Shown: one piece after another, positions 45,168-57,289 of the stretch
Layout: every line of letters starts with the position of its first letter
Numbering within the stretch: the first letter of the stretch is position 1
Assembly: GCF_030272615.1 (NCBI RefSeq)
Contig: NC_081413.1
Coordinates: forward strand, 447,928,538-447,992,537
DNA from: Cryptomeria japonica
Taxonomy: Eukaryota; Streptophyta; Pinopsida; Cupressales; Cupressaceae
Length of the DNA: 64,000 nt
Direction: 5' to 3'
Program-made: the position numbers and the translations under genes
Notes under the pieces: generated by a model
What the model was told of the DNA's origin: nothing
What the model saw: only the letters and a program-made list of their open reading frames with translations
Databases searched by the model: none

Positions 45168-45290
45168 TGGGCTTTTGATAGACCGGTAGCCACCCACATA
45201 GCCCAAATTTTGGATAGACCGGTCGCCACCCACATACAATGGGCTTTTGATAGACCGGTAGCCACCCACATAGCCCAAATTTTGGATAGA
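45168..45290. repeat. ACCGGT-containing tandem duplication in ORF-X
   Basis: GGGCTTTTGATAGACCGGTA-GCCACCCACATAGCCCAAATTTTGGATAG occurs at 45168 and 45241, with a third GACCGGTCGCCACCCACATA between them. F2 ORF-X lacks the array. Confidence 0.8.
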
Positions 45291-45299
45291 AAAGGGGAT

Positions 45300-46344
45300 T
45301 GTTAGGTCCCAGAGACAACTGAGAGGGGGGGGGCGTGAATCAGTTGTCTAATAAATTCAAACCAAAAACTAATTAACCAACTTAATGCTTAACACCGGTA
45401 AACCAGTTAAGTATGCCGGTAGACAGTGTTAACAGTAAATTTCTATACTGGTAAGGATTAATGCATGAAACATAAACATAAAGTTATCCACAACACATAA
45501 CACCAATATTTGTATGTGGAAACCCTGTAAGGGGAAAAACCACGATGGGAAACCTTACCCACAATCAAATGATACTACTATAGATAGTAAGTGTACATAA
45601 CTGGGGTCTGCACACGCAGAAAGGCCAACAACCTAGAGCTCACTGCTCAATCACAAAATGGGAGTCACACTGACTACAGTTGGATGGTTAAATCCAATAA
45701 GAATGTACTGCATAAAATAGCATCTTCATATGCTGGATTCAGTACCGGTGTAATGCTGATATGCTTCTACAAAAACCTAACTTCACCTTCAAATGATGTC
45801 TTCATGTATATCCCTGCTTGATCTCGCATATACCTTTACTCAATTCTTTTTCACATTCCACACTTGATCTTACAAATAAGATCTTACATTTATACCATAC
45901 CCTAAGACCAATTTTAGTAGGTCGGCTCTACAAGATATTACAATAAAAACATTTTCATACAATATAATATCCGATGCAATAACCAATTAAACATGTCGGC
46001 TAAATGTATTTACAACAATAATAAATCATCTCCATAGCGTCCCATGCTAATCTGGAAAATATAAACCTGTTGGTGTAACCCTAGATAACCTGGACCTATT
46101 TGCCGGTAAAAGCAAATATGCAAATATGAATATACCAATGATTAATTCTTCAAAACAAAGTGTCCACACTCTTCGACATTACCAAGTGTCTTATATATCA
46201 TTCCAGGTACCGGTGAACAATATATCCTGCCGGTGAACCATATACTAGTAATTGTTGCACAGTTTACTTGCTTGCTGGTGAATGTTGTTGGATCTTCAAA
46301 GTAGGTGTTGACATCAATGACAAAACCATACCAAAATACCAACA
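45300..46344 (-). repeat. Solo LTR of copia family F1 (1045 bp)
   Basis: Matches the LTR at 6018-7071 from TGTTAGGTCCC to ATACCAACA. It has neither primer site nor polypurine tract beside it. It is bounded by GGGAT on both sides (45295-45299 and 46345-46349), a perfect 5-bp duplication. So a full F1 element inserted into F3 ORF-X and later lost its interior by LTR-LTR recombination. Confidence 0.92.
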
Positions 46345-47369
46345 GGGATAAACTGAAAAAGGCAAATTTATGGGCATTTTTCAAAACCTTTCAGGAGGAA
46401 ATGAAGAATAGATCTAGGATTCCTAAATCTATAGCAGAAAAATATAAAGATACAACATGTTTTTATGGTAAATAAGGATGAATGTATGATGGAAGAAGTC
46501 CAACCCAAAATAGTCTAGACTATGCCTATGGCTTATGAGGTGGATGAGGTCACACTAGATGCTTATGCACAACATCTATTGCAAGCACCAGTTGATGCGA
46601 AAGAGAAGAAATTTAGCACAACTTGAAAGAAAGATCTGAAAGTTCACCAAGAACAGGTTGCATCAGCTATCAGAAGAAAAATGACTAAGGTTGTAGCTAA
46701 GACCTTAATAAGTGAATGAAATGATAGGGCAAAAGTAGAAGGAAAAGGAAAAACTCTTGAATCCTAGAGAAGAGAAGAAATGAAACAGAAGAGGAAGGAA
46801 GAGAGGGAAGCCAAGAAGGTAGCTTAGGCCACACCCAATGTGTTCCCGGTACCTACTGAGTCTTCCAAGCAATGAAAAGCATCATCCATTGAGCCTGTCA
46901 GTCCTAAGCTGACTAAATAAGTATAGAGAAAACAAATGGCAGTCTGATAGTATATGTCAGTTTCTTCGGAGGAGACTGAATCAAATGAATAAATCAAGGT
47001 TACTCCAAAGAAGAAAAGTATTTTCGCAAGGGTAGTATGGGAGAAGAAGGAAGAAAAAAAGCAAGAACTAGCTAAGGAGCCTCCCTGGAAACCAAAAAAT
47101 ACCATTGCACATAAACCCAAGCTAAAGTTAGATGAGAAGTCTAAGCCAGAAGCCAAAAGAAGAACCGGTAAGAAGAAATTAGATGCTCAAGACATTATTG
47201 ATCAAATAATTAATGATGATAATTTGGACATCATTTCTACATTCTTTGATTAAATGGGTAAAAGTACAAACTTGTGTCTCACTTTTATAAAGGAAAAGGC
47301 TATCAACAACAAAATAATTCAACTTCAATGGCACAAAAGTGATATTTCTATTTGGTATTTGAAGATGAT

Positions 47370-48290
47370 GTAAATTGATGAAATGTGTAAAACTAGATGA
47401 ACTTTATGCCTATTTTTTTTTTTAATTTTGGAACAAGAATTGATTTTTTTTTTCAATTATTAAAAAATACTGCAAATCAGGGGTTTCACCTCCCACCACA
47501 AAAATATATGTAAATAGTATTGTTTTCCTATGATTTTAAAATATGTTTTAGATAACATCCATAGGTAGTACAAAAAAAATAAATCTGATTTCGATGTATA
47601 TTTTCACTGTTATAACAACTCAAAGTCAAAGTTTCCTGAAATCGATAGTTTTTGTCTCCCACCGAATTCTACCTATCAAAACTATAGCAATCCCAAAATA
47701 AATTATATATTCTTGAAGAGGACTCTCTCCTCTAGTGTTATATATAGTTTTTTAATTTTTCTGATACGATTTACTATTTTTTGTTTTTTCCCGAATCAGA
47801 GTCTTCTCGAATGTTAATATACGTACCTATAGTATTTTATAATTTTAATTTACTAATTCTAATTTAAATTATATAAAAATTATATGTCAACGTTCCTCAC
47901 TCCGAGCTCTCGAAAAGGGTATTTTTAGTTTGTTTGTTTTTTAATTGATGGTCTAATTCTTAGCAGAACTTGAATGTTCTGCAAATTGAGGGGGTTTTGC
48001 TGAGTAGGTTGCCATGTGGGATGCCACATAAGAAGCCTTGACCAAGTGGGACTCAACCAAGTAGGGCTCGGCCGAGTCTCCCAAGCGTCCGGACCGTCCG
48101 CGAGCACCCTTTTCCTCATATTTTAATGCGAAATAGCATTATGGTGGGCTAAGTGCAGTCGTCGGGACTCAACCAAATAGGACTCAGCTAAGTCCTACTC
48201 TATTGAGTATACCTCATGACCTATCCTCCATGTACGTGCCATGTGGTGCCACATAGACTAGACTGAGTAGTATTTATAATGTGATCTCAC
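47370..48290. other. Unexplained block inside F3
   Basis: It separates ORF-X material ending near 47370 from material resuming near 48300. It is T-rich at the left (T-runs at 47407 and 47446). On the right are words such as GACTCAACCAAGTAGG and GACTCAACCAAATAGG about 110 bp apart. No gene. It may be a small transposon insertion, but no terminal repeats were identified. Confidence 0.4.
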
Positions 48291-48299
48291 TTAGCCTAA

Positions 48300-49190
48300 A
48301 GTGACATACACCACTATACTTTCACCCTTTAATGAGAAGGATAAAAAGTAGATCGAGGAAGCTATTCTTTTATATCTTGATTATTTTAGTAGAGAATTAA
48401 TTGAGTTATAGAAAATTTTACCCAAGGAATTATATGATAATCTAAAAAGAAAATTACATGCACAAAATTTGGATTGGCAAATGAAGGAAACTGAATTAGT
48501 TAATCTTTGCCCATCAATAACTTTGGTAGAGGTTACTGATTTGATTAATAAAATCGGCTCATCTAAATTCAATCCAAAGGACACGAAAAAATAATTTAAT
48601 GTTAGAAAGATTTAAAGAAATTAGGATGGAGACCATAGATATTTAGCTCCCAATTATTTAGAATTTAGGTTATGAGTTGAGCCACAGTTTTGTTCAATCA
48701 CAAATATACAATTACTAGCAAACAAGAAACCAACAGAAATAGAGGAACAAAATGTATATACGGATCAATTGGATAGCACTCCACCGAATGCTACTGTACC
48801 AGTTAGTGAGTCAAATTTTGTAGCAGAGGATAACTCGATAGTCAATCTACATGATACTGAGGGTACAAAGGCAAATATAGCTAAGGATAATGACAGTTAA
48901 ATTGCTGAGGATGTAGAGGATTAGATCAAGGTACCAAGTGGTGAAGCCACCAGTGCACAACAATTAAAGGATTCAACGGATATAGGAAATAAGTCTCTGA
49001 TAGACAAAGGGAAAGAAACTATGACAGATCTTTCTATCGGCATGATAATTGACACTACAACCATAGCCAAAGAAAATTTGTCACAACTTTCCATCATCTT
49101 TGATAAACCCTACCATAAGATGTCTTCAGTAGAGAAAGTTTTGGTGGCAGCATCACTCTAGGCCCAAGCAACTCAAGCATTGGCCATGTT
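48300..49190 (+). pseudogene. ORF-X of F3, continued (acidic region)
   Basis: Frames include LPKELYDNLKRKLHAQNLDW and, from 48700, an acidic T/S-rich stretch with SLIDKGKETMTDLSIG. By order and composition this corresponds to F2 ORF-X at 16127-15480. It breaks off near 49190. Confidence 0.5.
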
Positions 49191-52100
49191 GTTCTTGATT
49201 TATAATTTCCCTGTCTCCTCTCTGTAATAATTCTCAAGACTCTATTTCTTATGGAGAGAAACAACAGGAAACAAAAACAAAAGACAACATATAACAAGGT
49301 GTATACAGAAACCTTCTACACTTTAACCTTCCACTTAGCTTAGGCGGGTATACCCTTTGTGATCATTCTTTCACAACTATAATTGAAAACTTACAGAGAA
49401 GACCAGTGCCAATCTCTGCAAACCGTATCACTTTGAATATAACTAAACATAAAAGAAAGACTTGTATTCATTTTTTATTGATCAACAAGAAGGTCATGAA
49501 CTGCAATAAGTGATACCAATGCCTTATCCGGGCCCTAGAGTCATTCAGAGTTGGACAAGAACTGACAGAATAAATTCACATACATGCCATTTATATTCGC
49601 TTAAATAAATCTATATATGCTTGACATATATAAACTTTCACCATATGCTAAACCATGCCATTAAATTCAAGGAAAATTATTGATTACTAGCAGAAAAGAT
49701 TTTAAGTATATTTAATCCCCTTCCTTGAAAGGAAAACCTAAAACATCTCTGTAAATTGCCTTGCAACTCATTCGATTAAACAATCCTAGATTATCTAAAT
49801 GAACTAGTAAATAAATGATGCATACAAGAAGACAATAGGAATTTAGATTCAAAATGTTCTAGTCTGTATATAAATATTCTCCATCAAATTCTACATAACT
49901 CAGAATGATTTTCCAAAAGACTAGTAAAACCCTAAATACATTTTGCTAGAGCTTTTTTACAAAATTCTTGTGATGCCTTGCAAATGAGAAGAATAGAGGA
50001 TAAAAAGAGGAGGGGAAGATATTAGGTCTACATCAGAAACCACCAAGTGTCCTCTTTCCCTAACTAAAGATTTTCCTTGCATCCTTCTCGTGGAAACTTC
50101 TCTCAACATATTTGAGAACTATTGAAATTAATTCTAGAACTGAATTCCTCATTTTGAAAGCTTTCCAACGACATATAATACTTGTATATTTGGATAAAAA
50201 TAATTCGCCAAGAAAATTATTCTTTCGTGCACCTCTATCATTTAAATTTTTTGCATTTTCCACTATAGACTGAACTATATTATTAACTTTGATTTTCACC
50301 ATTTTCTCATTTGACACCCTACCACGTGGCAGTTTGTGATTCACTCATGACACCACCTAGAATGACACCTCATCTATCGACCACTTGGATCGCCACTGGA
50401 CTGCCTGCTCATTGCCACCTAAGTGGGACCCGCCAGTTGGACCGCTACCTGGGCCTGCCATGTCATCGATCGCTACGTTGCGATGCTTAACTAGTGAGCA
50501 CCTTCACCTTGTAGAATAGTGACCACCGTTGATCTTCGGTGAACTTGCTCACTTGTTAATCCACCATTTCTACACATGCTTGGTCGTTGTTCCGTAGGGC
50601 TTAACTGGCAAGCATCTTCGTTTCATGAAATAGTGACCATCGTCGGATCTCCTCAACCTGCATGATCTTTAATCCTTCCATTTTCACAAAATTTGCCTCA
50701 AGAACCATGCACATGTGGGTCCGTCGAGTCACCAACTAGCCTCCTCACCTCGGGATTCGTGCATGCGCACATGTGGTCCATTGGTTGCCCAACTGGCACC
50801 TTGCATCAAAAGCCTTCAAGGCTTTTACACTATGAATGTGTGGAGCTTTAGTTTTAAATATCAAAATGTTCCCCTCCACAGCCAATGTGGGATAATTCTC
50901 TTTTGCCTGGGAATGCATTTTTGAAGCTTTCTAAGAGTTTTAATGGCTGGTAATGGCATTTTTCTTGAAGGTTCTTTGCCCTTTTGTTCCATGGTGTTCC
51001 ATAGGAGGGAATTTGGAAAGCTTTACACCTGCCAAAATACATTTGCTAGGAAAGTTTTAAAAAAATTTCATGCCATGCTCTGATTGGAGTTGAAATTTCG
51101 CCTTCCAATTTGCATTTGGTGGAACAGTTTTACTTTCCCTCCCAATAGCTACCACGTAGAGGGAAGAGATGGATGCTAGCATGGTTATGAAAACCACTCT
51201 CACCTGGCACAATGCATTTGCAGAAAGTTTATAAAAATTGTCTCTTAAAAAACTGCGCAGGAGGGATCATGCCTGCCAATGGCATTTACTAAAAAGTTTA
51301 AAATTGACCCCTTTCTCATTCATTGCATAGGGGGTTTATCTTTACACCAACCAATGTGCATTTTCTTGGAGGTTTAAAATTGCCCCCTCTGAACTTCTAT
51401 GCTGCCACTCCAAATGATTGTAGGGAGGACATTGCAATTTAATTGCATTTGTTGTTCGCTATGCTACCCATTTACCATGAATGTGGGAGGACATTGCAAT
51501 TTAATTACATATGTTATTCGCTATGCTAGCCATTTACCATGCATGTGGGAGGACATTGCAATGAAAGTTTCTGAGAACCTCTTCTCCATTGCGTAGGGGG
51601 GTTATGCCTGGCAATTGCAATTTTCTATTTAACCTTGCCCTTTTCCAATTTGCTGAAGGTTCTAATCGATCAATTGGATTTGCTGAGAGTTTTCAACGGC
51701 TGCCTAAATCAGTCCCCTTGGAAACCTCCTTGGCAGAGATACAGCAGACTCTTAATTGATTCCCTCTTTAGTGTCTACATCATCTTCCATTCCACATGCT
51801 TCACTCATTTCCTGAGCAATCGTCTCTACAATTTCCTTAGTAATCTCCTAAGTATCATCAACAATTATATTAAATTCTGGAAAGGGAATTGATAAACAAC
51901 AATGATAATATCCATTGTCATCACATTTAGATCATTGAGATAAATGAGCTTCATGAATGACATATTGACCCCAATTTTCAAAACCATAAAGTTCCATAAA
52001 AACCTCTCAGTTATATGCCCACATAATAAAATGAAATCATCTCTTAATAAACCAATTTGCTAATATGCATTTGAGCTGGTATTGACATGCATTACTATGA

Positions 52101-53465
52101 ATTATGACCATTTCACCATAAAATTAATACAACAGTATAAGCCAGATCAAGCCCCAAAGTGGGCTCGACTAAAAAAAATCTCATTTTCATTTCAATTGAC
52201 TGGTGAAAACACCTCAGGAACCTTAAACATGCCTCTAGAATCAATTGACACCATTTTCTGATCATTAAACTGAGTTTCGTGACTTTCAGGCGCTTGTGCC
52301 ACATTTTTCGCATTTAATCCCAAAGACGTATTTTTCAAACTGGTCAAAACACCTTTCTGGACTTTGCAAACTAACAAGTGTGTACTCTGATATACAAAAA
52401 TAAACTCTGCCAAGCTGTTTATCAAGACAAATCCTGAGGGAAGAAATATTAATGGTCAAAGAGGACCAATTGGCTTTGTTAGCACTGGGAACCTGATAAA
52501 GTCAATGCACAGGGAACTCATGATGCCTTTTGTAAAAATATCAAACGAACTTTGTAGACCCTCAAATCTGAGGCATAGGTACCTTGAAGTATAGATAAAA
52601 AATTAGAATGCTCAGTTTGACTGGGAAGATGATAGGGTACAAATAGTGCGCTCATGAAAATAGCCACTTTAACTGATGTAGCAATGAAAATACGGAACAT
52701 TGAATAAGGTGACTCAACAAACCCTTTTGAAAATTGATCAAACGGATTGGCAGGAGGTTGAAATTTGAAACATAGCTTATCTTTTATATAAGAAATATCC
52801 CGAAAAAAATATTTTGACATGAAATTCACCAGGGCATCTTTTACAAATGTGCAAAGTGAGGCTCTAACTAGCTCCTGAAACAGGGACTTATGCAAACAGT
52901 ACAAACTGCAAACGGATTGAACTTGCCAAATTGAGCAAATGGATTCATAGGGACTTGAAATTTGGCATGTGGGCTCACTTTTATGCATAGAATTGAGTGC
53001 ACTTTTAATTTCACTATGACAATCAACAAGGCAAAAGTTATAGGAGCTCAAAGTAGGCTACTCAATAAAATTTGCATTTGCACCTATGAACAACTTTCAA
53101 CTCACCCCTTGAAATGGGTACTTGATAAATTGATCCAAACTGAAATTTGAAAGTTGCAAAATACTTCATAGGCCAAATGAAAGGTGTAGGACACATTTCC
53201 CAAGCCTTATCCTTTGAAAATCAACTGGCTCCATTTTACACTTCTTCAAACTAGGCCACTCAAACCGAGATTAGGTGCCTTTCTGAAAATGCAGAGCAAA
53301 ATTTTGAAATGGGCCTCAAAACTTGACTCAAAATTAATGAGTCCCAACAAGCCCAAGAGGAATCTAACAATAAAGAGTTGATTAAGTATAATTTTGAAGT
53401 TTTTAACCGATTGGTACCTAAATTCTAGGAACAAGGAGAGCACAAGCTCATCCAGTAAATTGAAG
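49191..53465. other. 4.3-kb block of unknown origin inside F3
   Basis: It lies between two ORF-X segments, so it is probably inserted DNA. No domain was recognised in any frame. It contains diffuse internal repetition: GGAGGACATTGCAATTTAAT units at 51424-51562, two ~100-bp related stretches starting CTTAACTAGTGAGCA (50490) and CTTAACTGGCAAGCA (50600), and repeated GCATTT..AAAGTTTAAAA motifs between 51030 and 51400. Confidence 0.4.
51424..51562. repeat. ~61-bp tandem repeat, 2.3 copies
   Basis: GGAGGACATTGCAATTTAAT..TTCGCTATGCTA.CCATTTACCATG.ATGTG starts near 51424 and 51486, and the first 17 bp recur near 51547. Confidence 0.8.
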
Positions 53466-54080
53466 GAGTTAGTTGATTTCATTCCTAAGCACTATGATTA
53501 TTTGCTCAAAATTTTAGTAACTGAGGCTAAGGACAAATTTGTTGAAGCCTGAAGACAAGCATTCTTTCAAATGATTGCATCTAAAAAGGGCAAACTACAA
53601 ATTTGTTTGCAATCCATTGATATAGCATTGGAGGAAGGAGGTAAAGTTTATAAGAGTTGTTTATAAACTTTACCTCCTTACAGCTTCCTTAGATAAGAAA
53701 ATTTTAGACTGTAGGAATAAGTTGATTCAAATTTCTAACTCTTATGACCCAATAGCTAACCTTACAATCTATTTGGATGGTCCAATTTTGGTAATCATGG
53801 ATCAAATTTTGAAATTAGAGAAGGAAAGGGACAACACAATAAAGTGAGCAATTGAGCTCCAGAATCTCATAGGTCTCTGGTTGGATAATTTGTTATTTCA
53901 CAAGACAAAATGTATGACTTACATGAAGAAGGATCCCACCATACCCGAAGAAATTGAATATTACGCTAGTCTCTTGAATGGATTCACCTCCATTATTGAC
54001 TCTCTTAAGCATGGTTGGGACTCTTATTTTTTATTTTTGAAGTCTATCTATGCTGATATTTTGAAAATTGTATAGAAAAC
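53466..54080 (+). pseudogene. ORF-X of F3, C-terminal remnant
   Basis: Reads VDFIPKHYDYLLKILVTEAK and later helical K/E/L-rich pieces in shifting frames, comparable in place and character to the C-terminal coiled coil of F2 ORF-X (15467-15195). It contains a perfect 19-bp inverted repeat at 53635-53679. Confidence 0.45.
53635..53679. repeat. Perfect 19-bp inverted repeat
   Basis: Arms AAGGAGGTAAAGTTTATAA (53635-53653) and its exact reverse complement (53661-53679) flank a 7-nt loop GAGTTGT. Confidence 0.9.
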
Positions 54081-54127
54081 TGACATATGTGTATAGTTGT
54101 ACAAAATTATTTGTGGGCACCCCTCTT

Positions 54128-54307
54128 TGTCATTGATGTCAAAGGGGGAGGATTATAGTGAAAAATACATATATTGCTTAAGGGGAGTATTGGATCAGAA
54201 GTATATCACAGATTCATGTACATGTTAGGATGTATAGATTCAGAGGAAGATTCAATGTTAACATCATTTTTCACATGAGTGTTGCCATCAATGCCAAAGG
54301 GGGAGAT
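54128..54307 (+). promoter_or_regulatory. Two polypurine-like blocks before LTR-2
   Basis: CATTGATGTCAAAGGGGGAGG lies near 54131-54151 and CATCAATGCCAAAGGGGGAGAT at 54286-54307, the second touching LTR-2. F2 has the same pair on the minus strand (14528 and 14659). The inner copy is not followed by an LTR. Confidence 0.7.
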
Positions 54308-55277
54308 TGTTGGCAATTGACACTCATCTGGTAAGGGCTAATGGTATTTTGGATTGTCATTGATGGCAACTCATCTCCAGGTGTAGTTATTCTTTATCGG
54401 GATTAATTAATTTATCATCTTGCTTTGATTGGGGTAACTAGTATTCACTACACTCAACTGGTATATTCACTTTTGTTTCACAACTAGTTAAGACATCATC
54501 CTGACAACGTGTATTTGGATAGGACCCGACTAAGTCATCTTGTGGCACCGACTTCAAGGAATTTTGGTAACGTATGAAGGCCAAAATGGTCATCGGGATT
54601 ATGTATGAAATATCTTATGATTTGACAGCTGACAAGATTACATTCTTCACTGAAGCCGACATGGTGAAAAGTTAGAAGGGTATATAAGGATATCCTTTCA
54701 ACGACAAATTGGATAATACAGAGGATGCATTTTTGGTTGTGAATCTTTTAGAGATCGATGATATGCTTTTTGGTCAGTGGAAGGAAACTTTTATGTGTAG
54801 TTTCACATGCATAGTGTAAACTGATAGTAGAACAAAGCATCAACAAAACAAATACACAGTAAGGGTAAACAAAGCTTAAACCAAAACAAATCCAGCATGG
54901 TTAGATGCATCTTATAAGTTCATTTTTATTTGTAATCACTTTGTAATACTGTGTAAGTTAGTGAGACTTCTACTTGAGCAGTGAGCTCTAGGTAGTTGGC
55001 CTAATTGCATGTACAATCCCCTCAATGTAATATTTGTATACCTTGATCAAGTTTATAGATATTGTGGGTATCAACCGCACCATGGTTTTTCCCTTTGCAA
55101 GGTTTTCCAGTTATAAATATTGGTGTTATGGTGTTGCTTCTTTATCTCTTATTTGGTTTATTTACTTTAACTTTGTTTACTATTAACCGGTTCATAAGAA
55201 ATAAGTTCAAAAATAATATTACCGGTAGAACACTTATTCACCCCCCCCCACCCTCGCAGTGTTCTTTGATTCCAACA
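54308..55277 (+). repeat. LTR-2 of F3 (970 bp)
   Basis: Begins TGTTGGCAATTGACACTC after the polypurine tract and ends GATTCCAACA. It is then followed by a primer-site remnant and gag leader instead of flanking DNA, so it is an internal LTR shared by two element units. Confidence 0.88.
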
Positions 55278-55433
55278 ATTTCTATCAGAGTTAGTTTCTC
55301 AGAAGAAGTTTAACCACTTGAGGAAGATATGGAATTTGAAATCAATGAAAACTGGTCTGCAGCAACAACTTCAAATTTCTCTTGAGGATCTTGATAATGA
55401 GCAAATGAAAAATAGTAAATTGAAGAATGAACC
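55278..55433 (+). other. Primer-site remnant and gag leader fragment of a second F3 unit
   Basis: ATTTCTATCAGAG, then GAAGAAGTTTAACCACTTGA and AAATCAATGAAAACTGG, closely matching 42857-43012. The text then switches directly into the middle of an LTR at 55434 (ACCTATGATCGGACAGTCGA), marking a deletion junction. Confidence 0.8.
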
Positions 55434-56099
55434 TATGATCGGACAGTCGATAGGGTTATATTCTTCATTGAAGATGACATGGTGAAAATTTAGAAAGGTA
55501 TTTAAGGAGATCCTTTCAACAATATACTGAATAATATAGAGGATGTGTTTTTGGTTGCGAATCTTTTAGAGATTGATGATATAATTTCTGGTTGGCAAAA
55601 GGAAACTTTTGTGTGTATTTTCACATACACAATGTAAACCGGTAGCAAAATAGAGCAAAATAGAGCATCAGCAAAACCGGTACACAGTGAGAGTTAACAA
55701 AGCTTAAATTGGTACTTATCCAACATGGTTAGATGTATCTCATAAGTTCATTTTTGTTTGTAATCACTTTGTAATACTATGTAAGTCAGTGACACTTCTA
55801 TTTGAGCAGTGAGCTCTAGGAAATTGGCTTGATTGCATGCGCAATCCCCTTAATGTAATATTTGTATACCTTGATCAAGTATATAGATATTGTGAGTATC
55901 AGCCCCACCGTGGCTTTTCCCTTTGCAAGGTTTCCACTTATAAATATTGGTGTTATGGTGTTGCTTCTTTATGTGTTATTTGGTTTATGTACTTTAACTT
56001 TGTTTACTGTTAACTAGTTCATAAGAAATAAGTTCAAAACTAATATTACTCGTAGAACACTGATTCACCCCCTACTCTCAATGTTCTTGGATTCCAAAA
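55434..56099 (+). repeat. LTR-3 of F3, 5'-deleted (666 bp)
   Basis: Matches LTR-1 from CTTATGATCGGACAGTC (about 42180) to the end, closing GGATTCCAAAA before ACATC. The final CAACA is altered to CAAAA. Confidence 0.85.
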
Positions 56100-56104
56100 A
56101 CATC

Positions 56105-57289
56105 CATGTCAATCGAAGCCTCTAATATGTTGATTATCCTTATAGTAAAGTTAAGCTACGACAGAAGTCATCTAATAATCTCATTCTTCTTGTTATAGGT
56201 GATTTACAATTCATTAATCTTGTTAGCCACCTATGCTAAACCTAGCTCACTAGGGAGAGAAACAAGGGAAGGAGGGGAGCCTATGTCTAGGAAAAAGGTT
56301 AAATAAAATAACACATAAGCTACAACATCCTAGCGCTTCAAATTCTCGACAAGTTCCAATAAGTTTGGAAATAGAATCTAAAACCCTTTACAAAGAGAAA
56401 TGAATTTTATTTCATAATAAATATAATTAAATAGAGAAATGTAATAGCTCAAATCATTGTATAGTCAATAATGTATAATTTACAAGTATTACCAATGGAA
56501 GACTAGTTATTGTGAATGCAACATCCAACACATGCCCAATCCAACAAAAACAATTTGATTTTTAAATTTAGAGTTGTGTGAAGGCCATCCAAATAAAGAA
56601 GATTCACTTGACATATTTATAAAATTTAATCGTCACTCATTTTTAATTATATGCATCTACAAGAAAATGCATACCCTTGGGATGTACAAAAGCTTTACAA
56701 TTGAGAAGAAATCATCCAAGGTAGTTAATATAGTTAAGCCTACATATCAATGCCATCTTAGTGCTCTTGAGGCAGGCTTCAAAATTAACAAATTGATGGT
56801 ACTACTTGTATACTTTAGAATTAACGTCACTAGAAAGCTATTAGGTCTAAATTACAAATGAAAAACCTCTTTTTTGATGAATTATATATAATTTTGGGGG
56901 TTTCAAGATAGATTTTGACTTCATTAGTTCATGAGAGTCAAATTGTCCATCATAAATCTACAAACATGGAATTCCTTCCTAAATTATGCCTCAATATTGT
57001 CAAAAAAAAATTAACTTCTCTATTTACTTTATTAACATTTTAAAGATCTTGTAATCTAGTAAACTTTTCAATAGATACTTCATCTTGTATCATTTTTATT
57101 TTATCTTTAAAATATTATTAGCAACCCAGAGAATCTAAAAATTTGTTGGCTTTATTGGGTTTGTTGGCTCTTCAAAGATGCGTTTCACTATCTACCTATC
57201 TTGGGCACTTTTTTCTTTGTTTTGCAAAATGGTGAGGAACAGACAAAGGGCGGAACCTACGAATTGTGAGGAATGAAAAAATAATGTGA
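56105..57289. other. Flank of F3 and AT-rich anonymous DNA
   Basis: The first ~250 bp continue the sequence interrupted at 41852 (possible minus-strand FAM-U relative). A short frame at 56574-56861 is not recognised. No other feature seen. Confidence 0.4.

Larger units (their letters stand above)
44406..47252 (+). pseudogene. ORF-X of F3, N-terminal and middle parts, broken by a solo LTR
   Basis: Begins MDSSSNVDTPLVVEIKNFPH, then YIHYDIEELGDYELC, CIHGEFI, PYKIMEKVIKNITYL and LTNATFDGRSMMLRKL. These align with YIHCNIEELGDEEI, RVHGEFF and KKITGATFNKRSLRV in F2. After the solo LTR the frame resumes as KLKKANLWAFFKTFQEEMKN, SIAEKYKDTTCF and LDAYAQHLLQAPVDAKEKKF, matching the F2 block from 17124. 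Many stops. The conservation between two diverged elements indicates that the ORF was once maintained as protein. Confidence 0.65.
41853..56099 (+). mobile_element. Compound copia-like element F3 with three LTRs
   Basis: Order on the plus strand: LTR-1 (41853-42856), primer-site remnant, gag, ORF-X in pieces, polypurine tract, LTR-2 (54308-55277), primer-site remnant and 156 bp of gag leader, then partial LTR-3 (55434-56099). The outer ends carry the same 5 bp, ACATC (41848-41852 and 56100-56104). LTR-2 has no such repeats around it, so one original insertion explains the whole. Foreign pieces inside include a solo LTR of family F1 and two unexplained blocks. No pol was seen. Confidence 0.8.
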
